Shown here piece by piece: positions 21,021-31,188 of a stretch of DNA of 64,000 bases. Each line of letters begins with the position of its first letter. Position 1 is the stretch's first letter. The notes beneath the pieces are model-generated. The model did no database searches. It saw only the letters and a program-made list of their open reading frames with translations, and had not been told where the DNA came from. This DNA comes from Phycisphaerae bacterium (GTDB taxonomy: Bacteria > Planctomycetota > Phycisphaerae > UBA1845), in contig JAJDDW010000064.1 of assembly GCA_029260115.1 (NCBI GenBank), positions 1-64,000 on the forward strand, in the 5' to 3' direction. Made by a program: the position numbers and the translations under genes.

Positions 21021-22241
21021 ATGGGTCCAAGCATGACGCATGCGAAACATACATTTCATCTCGCCCTCGGCGCAGTCTTATGGGCATCCGCGCTAACCGG
21101 CTTAGCGATGGCAGGCTACGCAGTCTACGAAACCACCACGCGCCCCAGCGTCACCTATATCATCAACACCGACCAGCCTCACCAGCTCCAGCCTGGCGAT
21201 CTAGTCTACATCCAAACTGTCGTGGGCTTAGAATCTGCGGGAGAAATTATTGATGTCACTGACCATAAAAAGACACTGCGCCTGTCGCTTAAACCGGCCT
21301 ACGCCAAGCAGTGCAGCGCCTCCACACAAGCGACTTTGTGGCAAACGCCGTTTTCTGTAGAAGACGCGCTAGACGCTTTGCTCCCTGCTGACATTCAAGA
21401 TGACATAGCTACACAAATCGCGGCCGAGTGGCAAATTCATCAAACGGCGCTTTCCGCAGCCTGGAACCCTATCGTCGCGGAAATTGCTTCCGACTTCCTC
21501 GCTTTGGTCCACCCGCAAATCGAAGCCGCCTTACAAAAACGCGAAGATGTCATCTGGAGTATCGCACAAGCCCACGGCGAGGAGCTGTCTCAGCATTGGC
21601 CCGCCATTCAACAACAACTGTCGCCCATCTTGCAAGAACATCTCACCCCGGTCCTCGCCCGTTTAATCAACGATGCCTTAGCCGAAGCGCCCAAGCTAAA
21701 CATCGCCTGGCTAATCGCCCGCGGTCGCTACGGCGATGCGTATCAGCAAATGCTAGATTGGATGGCTCAATACCTCACACAATTGCCGGAACAAGATAAA
21801 CAAGCGCTGCTGGTCGCGATACATAAGACCTGGAAGGTTGCCAGCGACGAACCGACGATCAACGAGATTTTTTCCCAGCTGGGCCAACATGTACTAGAAG
21901 ACGAAAGACTAGCGGCCATATTGGCTGACATCTACCGCGAAGCCGTCGCAGACAATCCACAAACCGCCGCCTTTTTTCATGACCGCCTGATCGAATCGCC
22001 CCGTGTCCGCAAAGAATTTTACGACCTGATGGAACGCTTCGCCCCAACAGCCCGGCACATAGCCGCCCGCTGTTTGTTTCAAGCCGATGGCGCAACCAGA
22101 CCAGAAATCGTCCACCTAGTACGCTCAATCGCGCTGCGCCGCCGCGTTTCCTGGATCACACTTACAACGACCCAGGTCAGCACGCCTCAACTTGAAGCAA
22201 ATACGTCTATCCCCGTCACCGCTAAGAGGCCACCGCAATGA
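21021..22241 (+). CDS. MCE/MlaD-like membrane-anchored substrate-binding protein
   Basis: One N-terminal TM followed by an MCE-like segment (LQPGDLVYIQTVVGLESAGEIIDVTDHKKTLRLSLKP); ATGA overlap with the downstream ABC gene. Confidence 0.6.
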   Translation: MGPSMTHAKHTFHLALGAVLWASALTGLAMAGYAVYETTTRPSVTYIINTDQPHQLQPGDLVYIQTVVGLESAGEIIDVTDHKKTLRLSLKPAYAKQCSASTQATLWQTPFSVEDALDALLPADIQDDIATQIAAEWQIHQTALSAAWNPIVAEIASDFLALVHPQIEAALQKREDVIWSIAQAHGEELSQHWPAIQQQLSPILQEHLTPVLARLINDALAEAPKLNIAWLIARGRYGDAYQQMLDWMAQYLTQLPEQDKQALLVAIHKTWKVASDEPTINEIFSQLGQHVLEDERLAAILADIYREAVADNPQTAAFFHDRLIESPRVRKEFYDLMERFAPTARHIAARCLFQADGATRPEIVHLVRSIALRRRVSWITLTTTQVSTPQLEANTSIPVTAKRPPQ

Positions 22242-23809
22242 CAGACCCACAAAACGCCTCATGCGGAATTTCCGCCCGCGATGTCACCATTACGCTGCCC
22301 GACGGTACGAAACTCTTAGACCGCGCCAATCTCGAAGTCCCCGCGGGCGGCTTAGTTATCCTTGCCGGCCCTAGTGGCACCGGAAAAACAACCCTACTTC
22401 GCTGGCTGGCTGGCCTTCCTGATGACACGCCCTCATCTGTTACAATCGAAGGAACCATTGAATTCTCTCACGACAAACAACACGGCAAGTCACTCAGTCC
22501 CAACCACGTGGGCCTGGTCTTCCAAAATCTCGCGCTGTTCGACGAACTTTCTCCCCAGGCCAACGTTCAATTCGCCATCGATCATCGACAGCATCTTAAC
22601 CAGCCCGGCGCAGACGCCCGTGGCCAACTAGAGCATTTACAAGTCCCCCTCGACACGCCGCTTTCTCGACTAAGCGGCGGCGAGAAACAGCGGGTAGCCG
22701 TCGCCAGAACGCTGGCAACCAACCCGCCCGTGCTCTTATTCGACGAACCCACAACTGGACTCGACCCGGCCACGGCTAGGTCCGTCGCCAAGCTAATTGT
22801 AGATACACACCTCGACGCACATACGACCGTCATCGTAGTCACGCACGACTACGAGCCGTTCCTCTCTCACAAACCGGACCTCTACTTATTAGACCCTCAC
22901 GAAAAAAGCGTGCGACGGGTCCAAGAGGACCAACTTCGCACATACTTCCAAAACCCGCTCCCGCATCAGCAGCGAGACCAATTAGCTACCTCACCGGCAA
23001 GCGCCTGGCCAGACCGTTTTTGGGTTAAGTGGCTAACAGGTCCGGGAGAAGTGCTGGCCAACCTCGTTCTTTGGCCTTTGGCCCTACTCGGTGGCTGGCG
23101 GCGACCACGTTGGAAGCTTCGGTATCTTTGGCATTACTGGTGGATGGTCGGGCTTGGATCAACGGCTATTTACGTTGCCATCGCCGGGGCTATGCTGGGT
23201 TTCGTTTTCACCTCGTTCAGTTTTTCGCAAATGCCCTACGCAGAGGTCACCGTGCCCCTGGTCACAGAGGAGTTATTAGCCGCTGTGGGCATAAGCACGT
23301 TTCGCATCATCGTCCCGCTCATGATAGCCGTACTCATGGCCGGTAAATGTGGGGCAGCCATCGCAGCCGACGTGGGCGCTCGCCGCATCACGCAACAGTT
23401 CGACGCCCTATCCAGCTTCGGCGTTGAGCCGCGCCATTACCTCTACGGCAACATCGGCCTCGCCCTGCTCATCGCCTGCCCCCTGCTATCAATCCTAGCC
23501 TACGTCACCAACGTCTACGCCGCGATGATCGCTTATCTCATAGCCACCGGCGACGGATCATTAGCCGTGTTCAATCGCAATTTCTTTTCCACCGTTTGGC
23601 CCATAACGCACGCCCTACCGCGCGGCATGGGGTGGGTTCTCATCAAGGGAGCCATCTGCGGGCTTGTTATCAGCACAATCTCATACACCCTAGGCGCGCG
23701 TCCGAAATCCGCCTCCGTAGAAGTTAGTCGAGATGTAGGCCTATCAATATTCTGGGGATCTCTGGGTGTGCTCACCCTCCACTCTATCTTCACGCTTATT
23801 GAGTTTTGA
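22238..23809 (+). CDS. Fused ABC transporter: MlaF-like ATPase plus MlaE-like permease
   Basis: 523 aa; Walker A GPSGTGKTTLLRWLAGL, signature LSGGEKQRVAVARTLA, Walker B PVLLFDEPTTGLDP; C-terminal permease with GARRITQQFDALSSFGVEPRHYLYGNIGLALLIACPLLSILAYV, typical of MlaE. Confidence 0.85.
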   Translation: MTDPQNASCGISARDVTITLPDGTKLLDRANLEVPAGGLVILAGPSGTGKTTLLRWLAGLPDDTPSSVTIEGTIEFSHDKQHGKSLSPNHVGLVFQNLALFDELSPQANVQFAIDHRQHLNQPGADARGQLEHLQVPLDTPLSRLSGGEKQRVAVARTLATNPPVLLFDEPTTGLDPATARSVAKLIVDTHLDAHTTVIVVTHDYEPFLSHKPDLYLLDPHEKSVRRVQEDQLRTYFQNPLPHQQRDQLATSPASAWPDRFWVKWLTGPGEVLANLVLWPLALLGGWRRPRWKLRYLWHYWWMVGLGSTAIYVAIAGAMLGFVFTSFSFSQMPYAEVTVPLVTEELLAAVGISTFRIIVPLMIAVLMAGKCGAAIAADVGARRITQQFDALSSFGVEPRHYLYGNIGLALLIACPLLSILAYVTNVYAAMIAYLIATGDGSLAVFNRNFFSTVWPITHALPRGMGWVLIKGAICGLVISTISYTLGARPKSASVEVSRDVGLSIFWGSLGVLTLHSIFTLIEF

Positions 23810-24308
23810 TCGGACGTGCTAGCCGCGAAGAAACTACGCCACGCGAACGTCCATTGTAAATTATCCCACGTCCCCGGCCCATAATCGACATATCACGTTG
23901 CTTTTCGCAGAACTATCAACCCCATAAAGACGCCAGCTGCTCGCGCCCACCTACCATATTAACGGTACCAAGCGACTTACGGACCTTTGCGCCTGCTTAG
24001 CGTCCAATACGCCTAAAACTTATACGGCCATAAGGCAACGATACAGGACGTGCGCCATCCCCATATTATTCCAATATTATCTAACATATTTTAGTGTCAT
24101 TATGTTGTCACTATACATCACGTCACGAACTGAGGACGTCCCATTTCACACTATGGAAACCGCATAATCGGCACGAACCGAACAGTAGACAATACTTATC
24201 GCGCCGACAGGTTCGTCCTCTAATTCGTAAAGAAATATATCGTTTCAAGTTCTACTCAGGCGTCGTCGATAGCGATGCAGACGGCACGACGCCGGGGAGA
24301 ATTTGAGC

Positions 24309-25337
24309 ATGAATGCAAAACCAACCATCGTCATCCTAGACACCGACACAAGTCGCTGTGCGCAGTTTGAAACGGTGTTGTCGCAAGACTTCACCTGCGT
24401 CGGTGGATCATCTTGGCCTAGCGTCGCCAAAGATATAAAATCTATAACACGCATCGCTTTCGTGGTGCGTATGGACGATCATAGTCAGGCCCGCATAAAG
24501 TTAGCTATCAGTGCGATTCGACGCGCACATCGCCACCAAGCCATCATCACGATCGTACCTACAGGCTACGCCATGCTTATGCGTGCAGCCTTTCGGGCAG
24601 GAGCGACAGATTGCGTCGAGCAGACCATCAGCGACAACGATTTACGCCGCTGCATCACCCAAGCAATTTTCGTCGCGGGCCTGGCTAACAAGCAGGAAAA
24701 ATTGGGCGATTTAATGGTATTCGCTAGAGACCAATTATCTTCCGAATACGCCGAAACTACCCGCGCATTAGTCGCAGCAGTCGAAGCCAAAGACCCCTAC
24801 ACCCGCACACACTCAATCGCGGTCGCTGACCTAGCAGAAGGTATTGGCCAGCGGCTTGGCTTACCAGACAAAACGCTAAGCGCACTACGAACCGCAGCGT
24901 TGCTCCATGACATTGGAAAAATCGGTATTCCTGATGCGATATTGACCAAGCCCGGACGACTCAACGACGTAGAATTTGACGAAGTAAGACGCCACCCCGA
25001 AACCGGAGCAGCTATCCTAGGGCACGCCAAACAATTTGCTGATGTCCGCCCCATGATATTGCATCACCACGAACACTACGACGGCAACGGCTATCCATCA
25101 CACATCGCCGGCGTGAGGATTCCCATCGGCGCACGCGTACTAGCTATGGCTGATGCACTAGACGCCATGCTATCGCCGCGAAGTTATAAGTCCGCGTACA
25201 GTATCGAACGGGTAGTCGAGGAAATCAAAGCAGCGAGAGGCACGCAATTCGACCCACAAGTAGCCGACGTCACCCTAGCCTGGCTAGAAAAAGAGCCTCA
25301 AGCTTTCCAGGCCAGCGCCGTGCCGCGCTTCGCATAA
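24309..25337 (+). CDS. Receiver-like/HD-GYP domain protein
   Basis: HD-GYP motifs HDIGKIGIPDAILTKPGRLNDVEFDEVRRHPETGAAIL and HHEHYDGNGYPSHIAGVRIPIGARVLAMADALDAM. The start is either 24303 or 24309. Confidence 0.88.
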   Translation: MNAKPTIVILDTDTSRCAQFETVLSQDFTCVGGSSWPSVAKDIKSITRIAFVVRMDDHSQARIKLAISAIRRAHRHQAIITIVPTGYAMLMRAAFRAGATDCVEQTISDNDLRRCITQAIFVAGLANKQEKLGDLMVFARDQLSSEYAETTRALVAAVEAKDPYTRTHSIAVADLAEGIGQRLGLPDKTLSALRTAALLHDIGKIGIPDAILTKPGRLNDVEFDEVRRHPETGAAILGHAKQFADVRPMILHHHEHYDGNGYPSHIAGVRIPIGARVLAMADALDAMLSPRSYKSAYSIERVVEEIKAARGTQFDPQVADVTLAWLEKEPQAFQASAVPRFA

Positions 25338-25450
25338 CGAGTGGCACATAACGCATTGAGTGACGTGGGTAAGCAGCAGCTTACCCGTGTATTAATCGAA
25401 GTGAGGCAAACAGACAAAACCCAGCACACTCCGACTCTCACATCGCAATA

Positions 25451-26248
25451 CTATTCTGCGATAGAAGCATCCGCCATGTTATCGCCGCCCACACAACGCG
25501 ATCGTTCATATAAAGAAATACACAATGCGACTACCATCACCGTCAATAGTGGTAGCAAGAAACTGCGTAATGGAGATTCCATTGCACCGATAGCCATGTT
25601 GCGCCAGAATGTCCAATGCGCTCCCTCAGTGAGTTGCGGTGAGAAATTAAGAAACGATTGTAAATATCCATTTTGAGCGAGGAAACCAAAAACACCAATA
25701 AACAACGGCCCCATGGCCAGGGTGACAATCAAAAAGGTGAACACCGCCGTAGACCAGTAGTAAAAACTTCTCTGGATATGAAATTCTGATCGAGGACGAA
25801 CATGTTGTAGCCGACACGTTAATAGTTCCACGCTAAACATCATTGTAGACAAAATCCCGAGCATACCAACAAATATACAGATGCCTACCAAACAGCGGAG
25901 ACTAGCAGACGCAGGGGCCGGTGCGACCAATGCAACCGCTGCCCCAAAAAGTCCGCACCCAACAACCACTGGCCACCGATAGCGGCGAAGATTGGAAAAC
26001 ACCTTTTGCCGGTCCAACAACCCCTGTTGCTTACGCAATTGCCGACGAATCTCATCCAACGATCCAAAGTCAACCAGCGCGGCCTCAACAGCACTGGCTT
26101 CGCTCATTCCTTCTGCACATTTTGCTTCAACGAGTTGCGACAAGTGATCGCGCAACTCCTCCGCAACCTCCGCGCGACGATCCATAGGCATCCTGCTATT
26201 AGCCAATACGGTTGCGATACTGCCTTCTATCATTGGGTACTTATGCAT
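25451..26248 (-). CDS. Membrane protein with permease-prefix/HAAS-like N-terminus
   Basis: RRAEVAEELRDHLSQLVEAKCAEGMSEASAVEAALVDFGSLDEIRRQLR followed by four TM segments; overlaps the PadR gene. Confidence 0.65.
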   Translation of the reverse strand: MHKYPMIEGSIATVLANSRMPMDRRAEVAEELRDHLSQLVEAKCAEGMSEASAVEAALVDFGSLDEIRRQLRKQQGLLDRQKVFSNLRRYRWPVVVGCGLFGAAVALVAPAPASASLRCLVGICIFVGMLGILSTMMFSVELLTCRLQHVRPRSEFHIQRSFYYWSTAVFTFLIVTLAMGPLFIGVFGFLAQNGYLQSFLNFSPQLTEGAHWTFWRNMAIGAMESPLRSFLLPLLTVMVVALCISLYERSRCVGGDNMADASIAE

Positions 26249-26579
26249 TGATCGATCCTCCCAGCAGCAGGGCCATTCCACGAACCAATTCGTCCCACTG
26301 CTCACTTCGCGCAGTCAATTGACGACGTCCCGCTGGCGTAATGCGATACACCCGCCGCCGTCGCATCCCCGCACACTCATCCCACTTCCCTTTGATCCAC
26401 CCTTTGGTCTCAAGCTTGTAAAGAATCGGATAAAGCGTGCCTTCCCCAAGCTGAAAAATCCCCTCGCTCTTGAGTTTGAGCTGCTTAACGAGCTGATAAC
26501 CGTGAGAAGGCTGCGCAGCTACGACAGCTAAGATAAACGTTTCCGTTGTGCCCTTCAGTAGTTCACGATCGAATTTCAT
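26241..26579 (-). CDS. PadR-family transcriptional regulator
   Basis: MKFDRELLKGTTETFILAVVAAQPSHGYQLVKQLKLKSEGIFQLGEGTLYPILYKLETKGWIKGKW is typical PadR. Confidence 0.93.
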   Translation of the reverse strand: MKFDRELLKGTTETFILAVVAAQPSHGYQLVKQLKLKSEGIFQLGEGTLYPILYKLETKGWIKGKWDECAGMRRRRVYRITPAGRRQLTARSEQWDELVRGMALLLGGSINA

Positions 26580-26691
26580 ATGCACATACCTCGTATAACA
26601 AAGTATACATCGAAAATGCTTCCGGTCCAACAGAAAATATAGTTTTTTTCCAGTTGTCTTGGTAAATATGAAGAAATCGCGATTGGAGCGA

Positions 26692-27459
26692 TTAAAGCCC
26701 TAGCGTCATTGCCGTGCCACAAGCCAAAACCACAAATCCGGCCAGCGCGTGACTATATCGCTCCAGACGCTGCATCAACGTCGCACTGACCCCAGCCCCA
26801 ATGAGCAGCACGATGGTCGTCATCGTCACTAATGTCACCACCGCAAAAATGCCGGTCACAATAGCGACTTCCAGCCAACTACCAATCGCAGCCGGGTACA
26901 TCACCACAGGAATCAAAGGCTCACACGGACCAAACAGAAAAATGGTAAACAAAATCCACGGTGTCAGTGAGGGCGCAGCCTGGCCAGCAATGTGGTCGTG
27001 GTCAGCGGATAGCGTCACATCAATCTCCGATTTAGCGCGCGCATGATGCACGTGCAAGTGTTGACCGGCATGCGTATGTTCGTGCGCGTGAACCGTTCCA
27101 TCCACATGAACGTGCGTATGCGTATGAGGCTGATTGCGCATCGCCCGGCGCACACCCCACATAAAATAGATCAGACCAAAAGCGACCAACAGCCAACCAG
27201 CAATCCGCCCACGCGCGCTTTCTAACCAGGACAATTGATCCACGCCCGCGCCTAACGCGATGCCAATCGCGCCAATGGCAATCGAACTGAGCACATGTCC
27301 CAGCCCGCACGAAAGCGTTATCGCAACCGTCTTAGACGTTGACCACCGACGCGCACGTGACATTGCAACAAACGGCAAATAGTGGTCCGGGCCTAGCAGC
27401 GTATGCACAAACCCCACACTAGCCGCCGTCCATCCCAATATAACCATATGATCATTCAT
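26692..27459 (-). CDS. NicO/UreH/RcnA-like TM transporter with His-rich loop
   Basis: 255 aa; GFVHTLLGPDHYLPFVAMSRARRWS, His-rich loop HTHTHVHVDGTVHAHEHTHAGQHLHVHH, six predicted TMs. Confidence 0.75.
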   Translation of the reverse strand: MNDHMVILGWTAASVGFVHTLLGPDHYLPFVAMSRARRWSTSKTVAITLSCGLGHVLSSIAIGAIGIALGAGVDQLSWLESARGRIAGWLLVAFGLIYFMWGVRRAMRNQPHTHTHVHVDGTVHAHEHTHAGQHLHVHHARAKSEIDVTLSADHDHIAGQAAPSLTPWILFTIFLFGPCEPLIPVVMYPAAIGSWLEVAIVTGIFAVVTLVTMTTIVLLIGAGVSATLMQRLERYSHALAGFVVLACGTAMTLGL

Positions 27460-27477
27460 CAGTAACTCTGAATTCGT

Positions 27478-27954
27478 TTACGGAAACAGCGCTCCACAAT
27501 CAGGGCATCGCATGACACCATCTGTTTCGACCGGCGCAACCCATTGACCATTACACGTCGAGGACATACATCGCCGCGCCGCTTGCCCTGATAACTGCTG
27601 ACACTGTGGACACGTTACCGGAAAGTCATCAAATCCGAACGCTCGGTTGATAATAAAATGTTGGCCACAACTTTCGTCGCTACACAACACGGGAAAATCA
27701 CCCGTCGAAGACAAGGCCTGCGCATCCGCTGGCAATGGCGTAGACAACATATTCTTCGCGAAGCTACAGCCCCACAATACGATGATGGCGGCGAATGCAT
27801 ACGTCCCATACCGCACCGCAGCTGTTTCCCAAATCAGATAAGGCTCTTCTTTACAATTTTCAAACCATTCCGACAACCGACGACGCAACACCGGTGCTTG
27901 CTCACGCACTATCAGCACCAAGTCAGTCAATCGATTCGGTTTTTCTTCAGCCAT
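27478..27954 (-). CDS. Single-TM protein with C-terminal zinc-ribbon-like Cys pairs
   Basis: 158 aa; one TM; CPQCQQLSGQAARRC and MRCPDCGALFP. Confidence 0.55.
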   Translation of the reverse strand: MAEEKPNRLTDLVLIVREQAPVLRRRLSEWFENCKEEPYLIWETAAVRYGTYAFAAIIVLWGCSFAKNMLSTPLPADAQALSSTGDFPVLCSDESCGQHFIINRAFGFDDFPVTCPQCQQLSGQAARRCMSSTCNGQWVAPVETDGVMRCPDCGALFP

Positions 27955-28592
27955 ACACTTCCACCTTGAAATCGTTACGAATCATTGTAGCTACGATCCC
28001 ACGAACAGGCGAAAAAATGCAACCAAAGCCCACGACGTAAAGTTTTGGGAATAATGGGAAGGGCATCGCTGTTTAATGGGTAAGTACCCCCAGACGCGCT
28101 TCTTCTTAGGATAGACTCCTCGCTCAAACATGCGAGGCGGTCGAGGCATCAGCAATTCGCTTGTACCCCGACCGTCCTCGCGGCGCGTTTCATCTTCTAT
28201 GGACGTGCGAATTCCGCACGGCAATCGCCACAACACGAACGATTATGGCTAGACTAGCCAATTGAATTTTTCAAAATGTCTTATCGCATCTTGGCAACCC
28301 CTCGCGTGGTCCAGCGCGTTAAACACATGTAGCCATTATAGAAGCGTAAATCGAAGCGGTTAGAACCTGCACGTAAGTCCTGTATAGTAAAAGGCTTACC
28401 GCTCGCCAATTAGTCAAGACACTTGGTGCACAACCGGAGAATATCCGCCTCAACCAGAAAACGCTGTCAAGAGCCAAAATTATGTGACATTTTCAAATTT
28501 AACAGCGATCGCTAATCCCGTAACCTTTTCCAAGGAAACGACTTATACCATATAAAGTGCCACTCATTATTTCTCACATTGACGCCCGACCC

Positions 28593-28745
28593 GCCTCGAC
28601 GTAGACATAGTGCTTAGAGGCGATGACATAGCTGTCCTGCCAGCGAAAAAATGCTTTGCTGGCGTGGCATACGAATGACGGCTTCCCATAGCCGTGGCGG
28701 GCTTCCGGAATCGAGATTATTCTTCGGTTCCGGAAGTTTTTTTTT
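28593..28745 (+). promoter_or_regulatory. Structured leader ending in a terminator immediately 5' of pyrK (candidate attenuator)
   Basis: Four consecutive stems: GCCTC/GAGGC; GCCAGC/GCTGGC; ACGGCT/AGCCGT; CTTCCGGAA/TTCCGGAAG followed by T9 ending 10 nt before the pyrK ATG. Confidence 0.6.
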
Positions 28746-28755
28746 ATAGCATCGC

Positions 28756-29736
28756 ATGGCTAGCTTTATGATTACAACAAATAATTCATCTATCCCAAGA
28801 ATACAAGTTGGCAAAGTCCATTCGCTAACTCAGCTTTGCGAAGAGCATTACCGACTCACAATCCAAGTTCCCAACCTGCGCGAAGCCTTGCCTGGACAAT
28901 TCGTCCACTTATGCGCTCCTGCAAATGATGACTCGCCATACCGCATCGTCGAGAACAAAGATGATACGCATCACGAAGGTTGGGCTACCCAATGTCGAAC
29001 GCCCATGTTGCGCCGCGCTTTCAGTATCGCCGGGATAGTCACAACACCTGACGGCATACTCGTGGACGTAATCTTTCGCGTCGTCGGCAAAGCGACGCGA
29101 TGGATGGCCTCCCTTGTCCCCGGCGACCCGGTCAGCTTACTCGCACCGCTGGGCAATAGCTTTCCAATATCGAGCACACGAAAAAAAGCCTGGCTAATCG
29201 CCGGCGGCGTAGGACTCCCTCCCATGCTTTGGCTAGCGCAAGCGATGAATAACAAAGAGAAACAGGCCACCCTGTTCTACGGCGCGCAGTCCAGCCATTT
29301 GCTCGCATTGGATTTGGACCACGACACACATTGCAGCCCAGACGCCTCGCAGGCGGTCTTATCCTCCCCGTCCCTAGCCGCCTCGAACGTACCCGTTGTG
29401 ATCAGCACAGACGACGGCTCCGTAGGGCTTCATGGCCACATTGGTGCCGCCATAGAGGCACACTTCGCCAGCGTCGCGCCAGACCCTGACGACTTAGTCA
29501 TGTACACCTGTGGGCCTGAACGTATGATGCGTTTTGTAGCGGATTTCTGTAGTGCCCGAAACATCGAATGCTATGTGTGCGTAGAACGAGCGATGGCCTG
29601 TGGGACAGGCACGTGCCAGTCCTGTGTCGTCGCCATCCGCGACGATACAGACTCACAAGGCTGGCGATACAAACTATGCTGCGCAGAAGGCCCCGTCTTT
29701 AATGCGAAGACCGTCGTGTGGGATACTGTGTTGTAG
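28756..29736 (+). CDS. pyrK: Dihydroorotate dehydrogenase electron-transfer subunit (PyrK-like)
   Basis: FAD-binding region, WLIAGGVGLPPMLWLAQ, and [2Fe-2S] motif CVERAMACGTGTCQSCVVAI. Confidence 0.85.
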   Translation: MASFMITTNNSSIPRIQVGKVHSLTQLCEEHYRLTIQVPNLREALPGQFVHLCAPANDDSPYRIVENKDDTHHEGWATQCRTPMLRRAFSIAGIVTTPDGILVDVIFRVVGKATRWMASLVPGDPVSLLAPLGNSFPISSTRKKAWLIAGGVGLPPMLWLAQAMNNKEKQATLFYGAQSSHLLALDLDHDTHCSPDASQAVLSSPSLAASNVPVVISTDDGSVGLHGHIGAAIEAHFASVAPDPDDLVMYTCGPERMMRFVADFCSARNIECYVCVERAMACGTGTCQSCVVAIRDDTDSQGWRYKLCCAEGPVFNAKTVVWDTVL

Positions 29737-29859
29737 GGCGCGGTCGTGGACCTGCCTCTCCGATTTCGTAACAATATTGAATTGGTTTGCGAAATCCTGC
29801 AGTCCAGGTGCACAGTAAATCTGTTTCGTGAATGGATGAGCAATGAATACCGACAGTTC

Positions 29860-29896
29860 AGGCATGTCAACCTTCCGACAGTAACGAAAAAAAGAC
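29860..29896 (-). repeat. ~40-bp dispersed repeat, copy D (diverged)
   Basis: Minus strand GGTCTTTTTTTCGTTACTGTCGGAAGGTTGACATGCCT. Confidence 0.5.
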
Positions 29897-29940
29897 CTGC
29901 CTTACCGAACTATGATTTAGACTGTATATCGGAGCCAATC

Positions 29941-30348
29941 ATGACTACTGGATACTCAAAGAAACCGCTTCTCTCAAAGCTCGGGATCAAAAGTGGAAAC
30001 AGGCTACTAATACTTGGAATGCCAGATGGCTACCTGAAAACACTTGGAGAACTTCCCAAAGACGTTACCTTGTTGAGCCGCCTCAGCTCTTCCGTACACT
30101 TCATACAGTACTTTGCGACCAACAGATCGAAATTGGTCGTTCGATTCGCCAAGCTGAGTGCCGCACTTACGCCTTCCGGCATGCTATGGATATCCTGGCC
30201 AAAGTTGACTTCCGGAAAAGACACAGACCTGACTCGTGACATCATCAGAGAAATCGGCCTTACGCACGGGTTGGTTGATGTGAAAATATGCGCAATCGAC
30301 GATGTTTGGTCTGGGCTAAAATTCGTCCGTCGTCTAAGCGACCGGTAA
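29941..30348 (+). CDS. DUF3052-like protein
   Basis: GYSKKPLLSKLGIKSGNRLLILGMPDGYLKTLGELPKDV...LTPSGMLWISWPKLTSGKDTDLTRDIIREIGLTHGLVDVKICAIDDVWSGLKFVRR matches this family's pattern; internal start preferred to 29746. Confidence 0.7.
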   Translation: MTTGYSKKPLLSKLGIKSGNRLLILGMPDGYLKTLGELPKDVTLLSRLSSSVHFIQYFATNRSKLVVRFAKLSAALTPSGMLWISWPKLTSGKDTDLTRDIIREIGLTHGLVDVKICAIDDVWSGLKFVRRLSDR

Positions 30349-30560
30349 CACAGTAAACTAGGCAGGTTGAGGACCACCTTTTATTTCATCGCCTACTTTT
30401 ATCATGACAGTAGCTGTTTTTAATCACATAGTCAGCGTGTTTGCAGTAACAGAAATTGGCGATATGCATCGGTCGGTAGTAGTAACAGCTCAACCGGTAT
30501 GGATTCCCGCGTGCGTAAGAAGGACAAAGCATTAAGAATCTCAGCCATGAAAAACGCCTA

Positions 30561-31166
30561 TTACTTCACCGAAGGTGGCGACTCTGGCGGTGGTTGCCAG
30601 CAGGTTTCGCATCGAGGTTCGTAGCTCTCTGCGCCGCCAACCATTGCACCATTGATAACCGGTGTTAATCGTTGCGTCCTATCAGCTTGTTGATCGCACT
30701 TGGCACATGTAGCGTAGAGTCGGGACGTGTTGTCCGCAGACGCAATCAGCCGTTCAACAAGTGGGAATGGCCTGCCCCAGCTATCGCGATCAAGCGAAGT
30801 CGCCAGCACATCCATGCCGCGACCAACCAACAACTCGATCACCGTCGACAATGCCGCATCAAAAAAGTGGGCCTCGTCTAGGCCAACCACATCACAATCC
30901 GCGCCCACAAGCTCAATCATCTGCAGCGCCTGCGTCACCGCCTGCGCCGGCATGGCCCGACCGCCATGAGACACAATCGCATCTGTTGCATATCGCGTGT
31001 CCATCGCTGGCTTGAATACGACAACACGCCGCTTATCGACAGGCTCTATCGCTTTTATCAGTGCGGTAGTCTTTCCTGCAAACATGCAACCACAATATAT
31101 GGTTAATAGACCCCGCTTACCGGAAGTGTCATCGCGTCGGGGCTTGTGGCACAAAGTCTGTGTCAT
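30561..31166 (-). CDS. tdk: Thymidine kinase
   Basis: LLTIYCGCMFAGKTTALIKAIEP, VVGLDEAHFFD, and Zn-binding CAKCDQQADRTQRL...CETC. Confidence 0.93.
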   Translation of the reverse strand: MTQTLCHKPRRDDTSGKRGLLTIYCGCMFAGKTTALIKAIEPVDKRRVVVFKPAMDTRYATDAIVSHGGRAMPAQAVTQALQMIELVGADCDVVGLDEAHFFDAALSTVIELLVGRGMDVLATSLDRDSWGRPFPLVERLIASADNTSRLYATCAKCDQQADRTQRLTPVINGAMVGGAESYEPRCETCWQPPPESPPSVK

Positions 31167-31188
31167 AGTTGATCAAGCGCATACAGCG

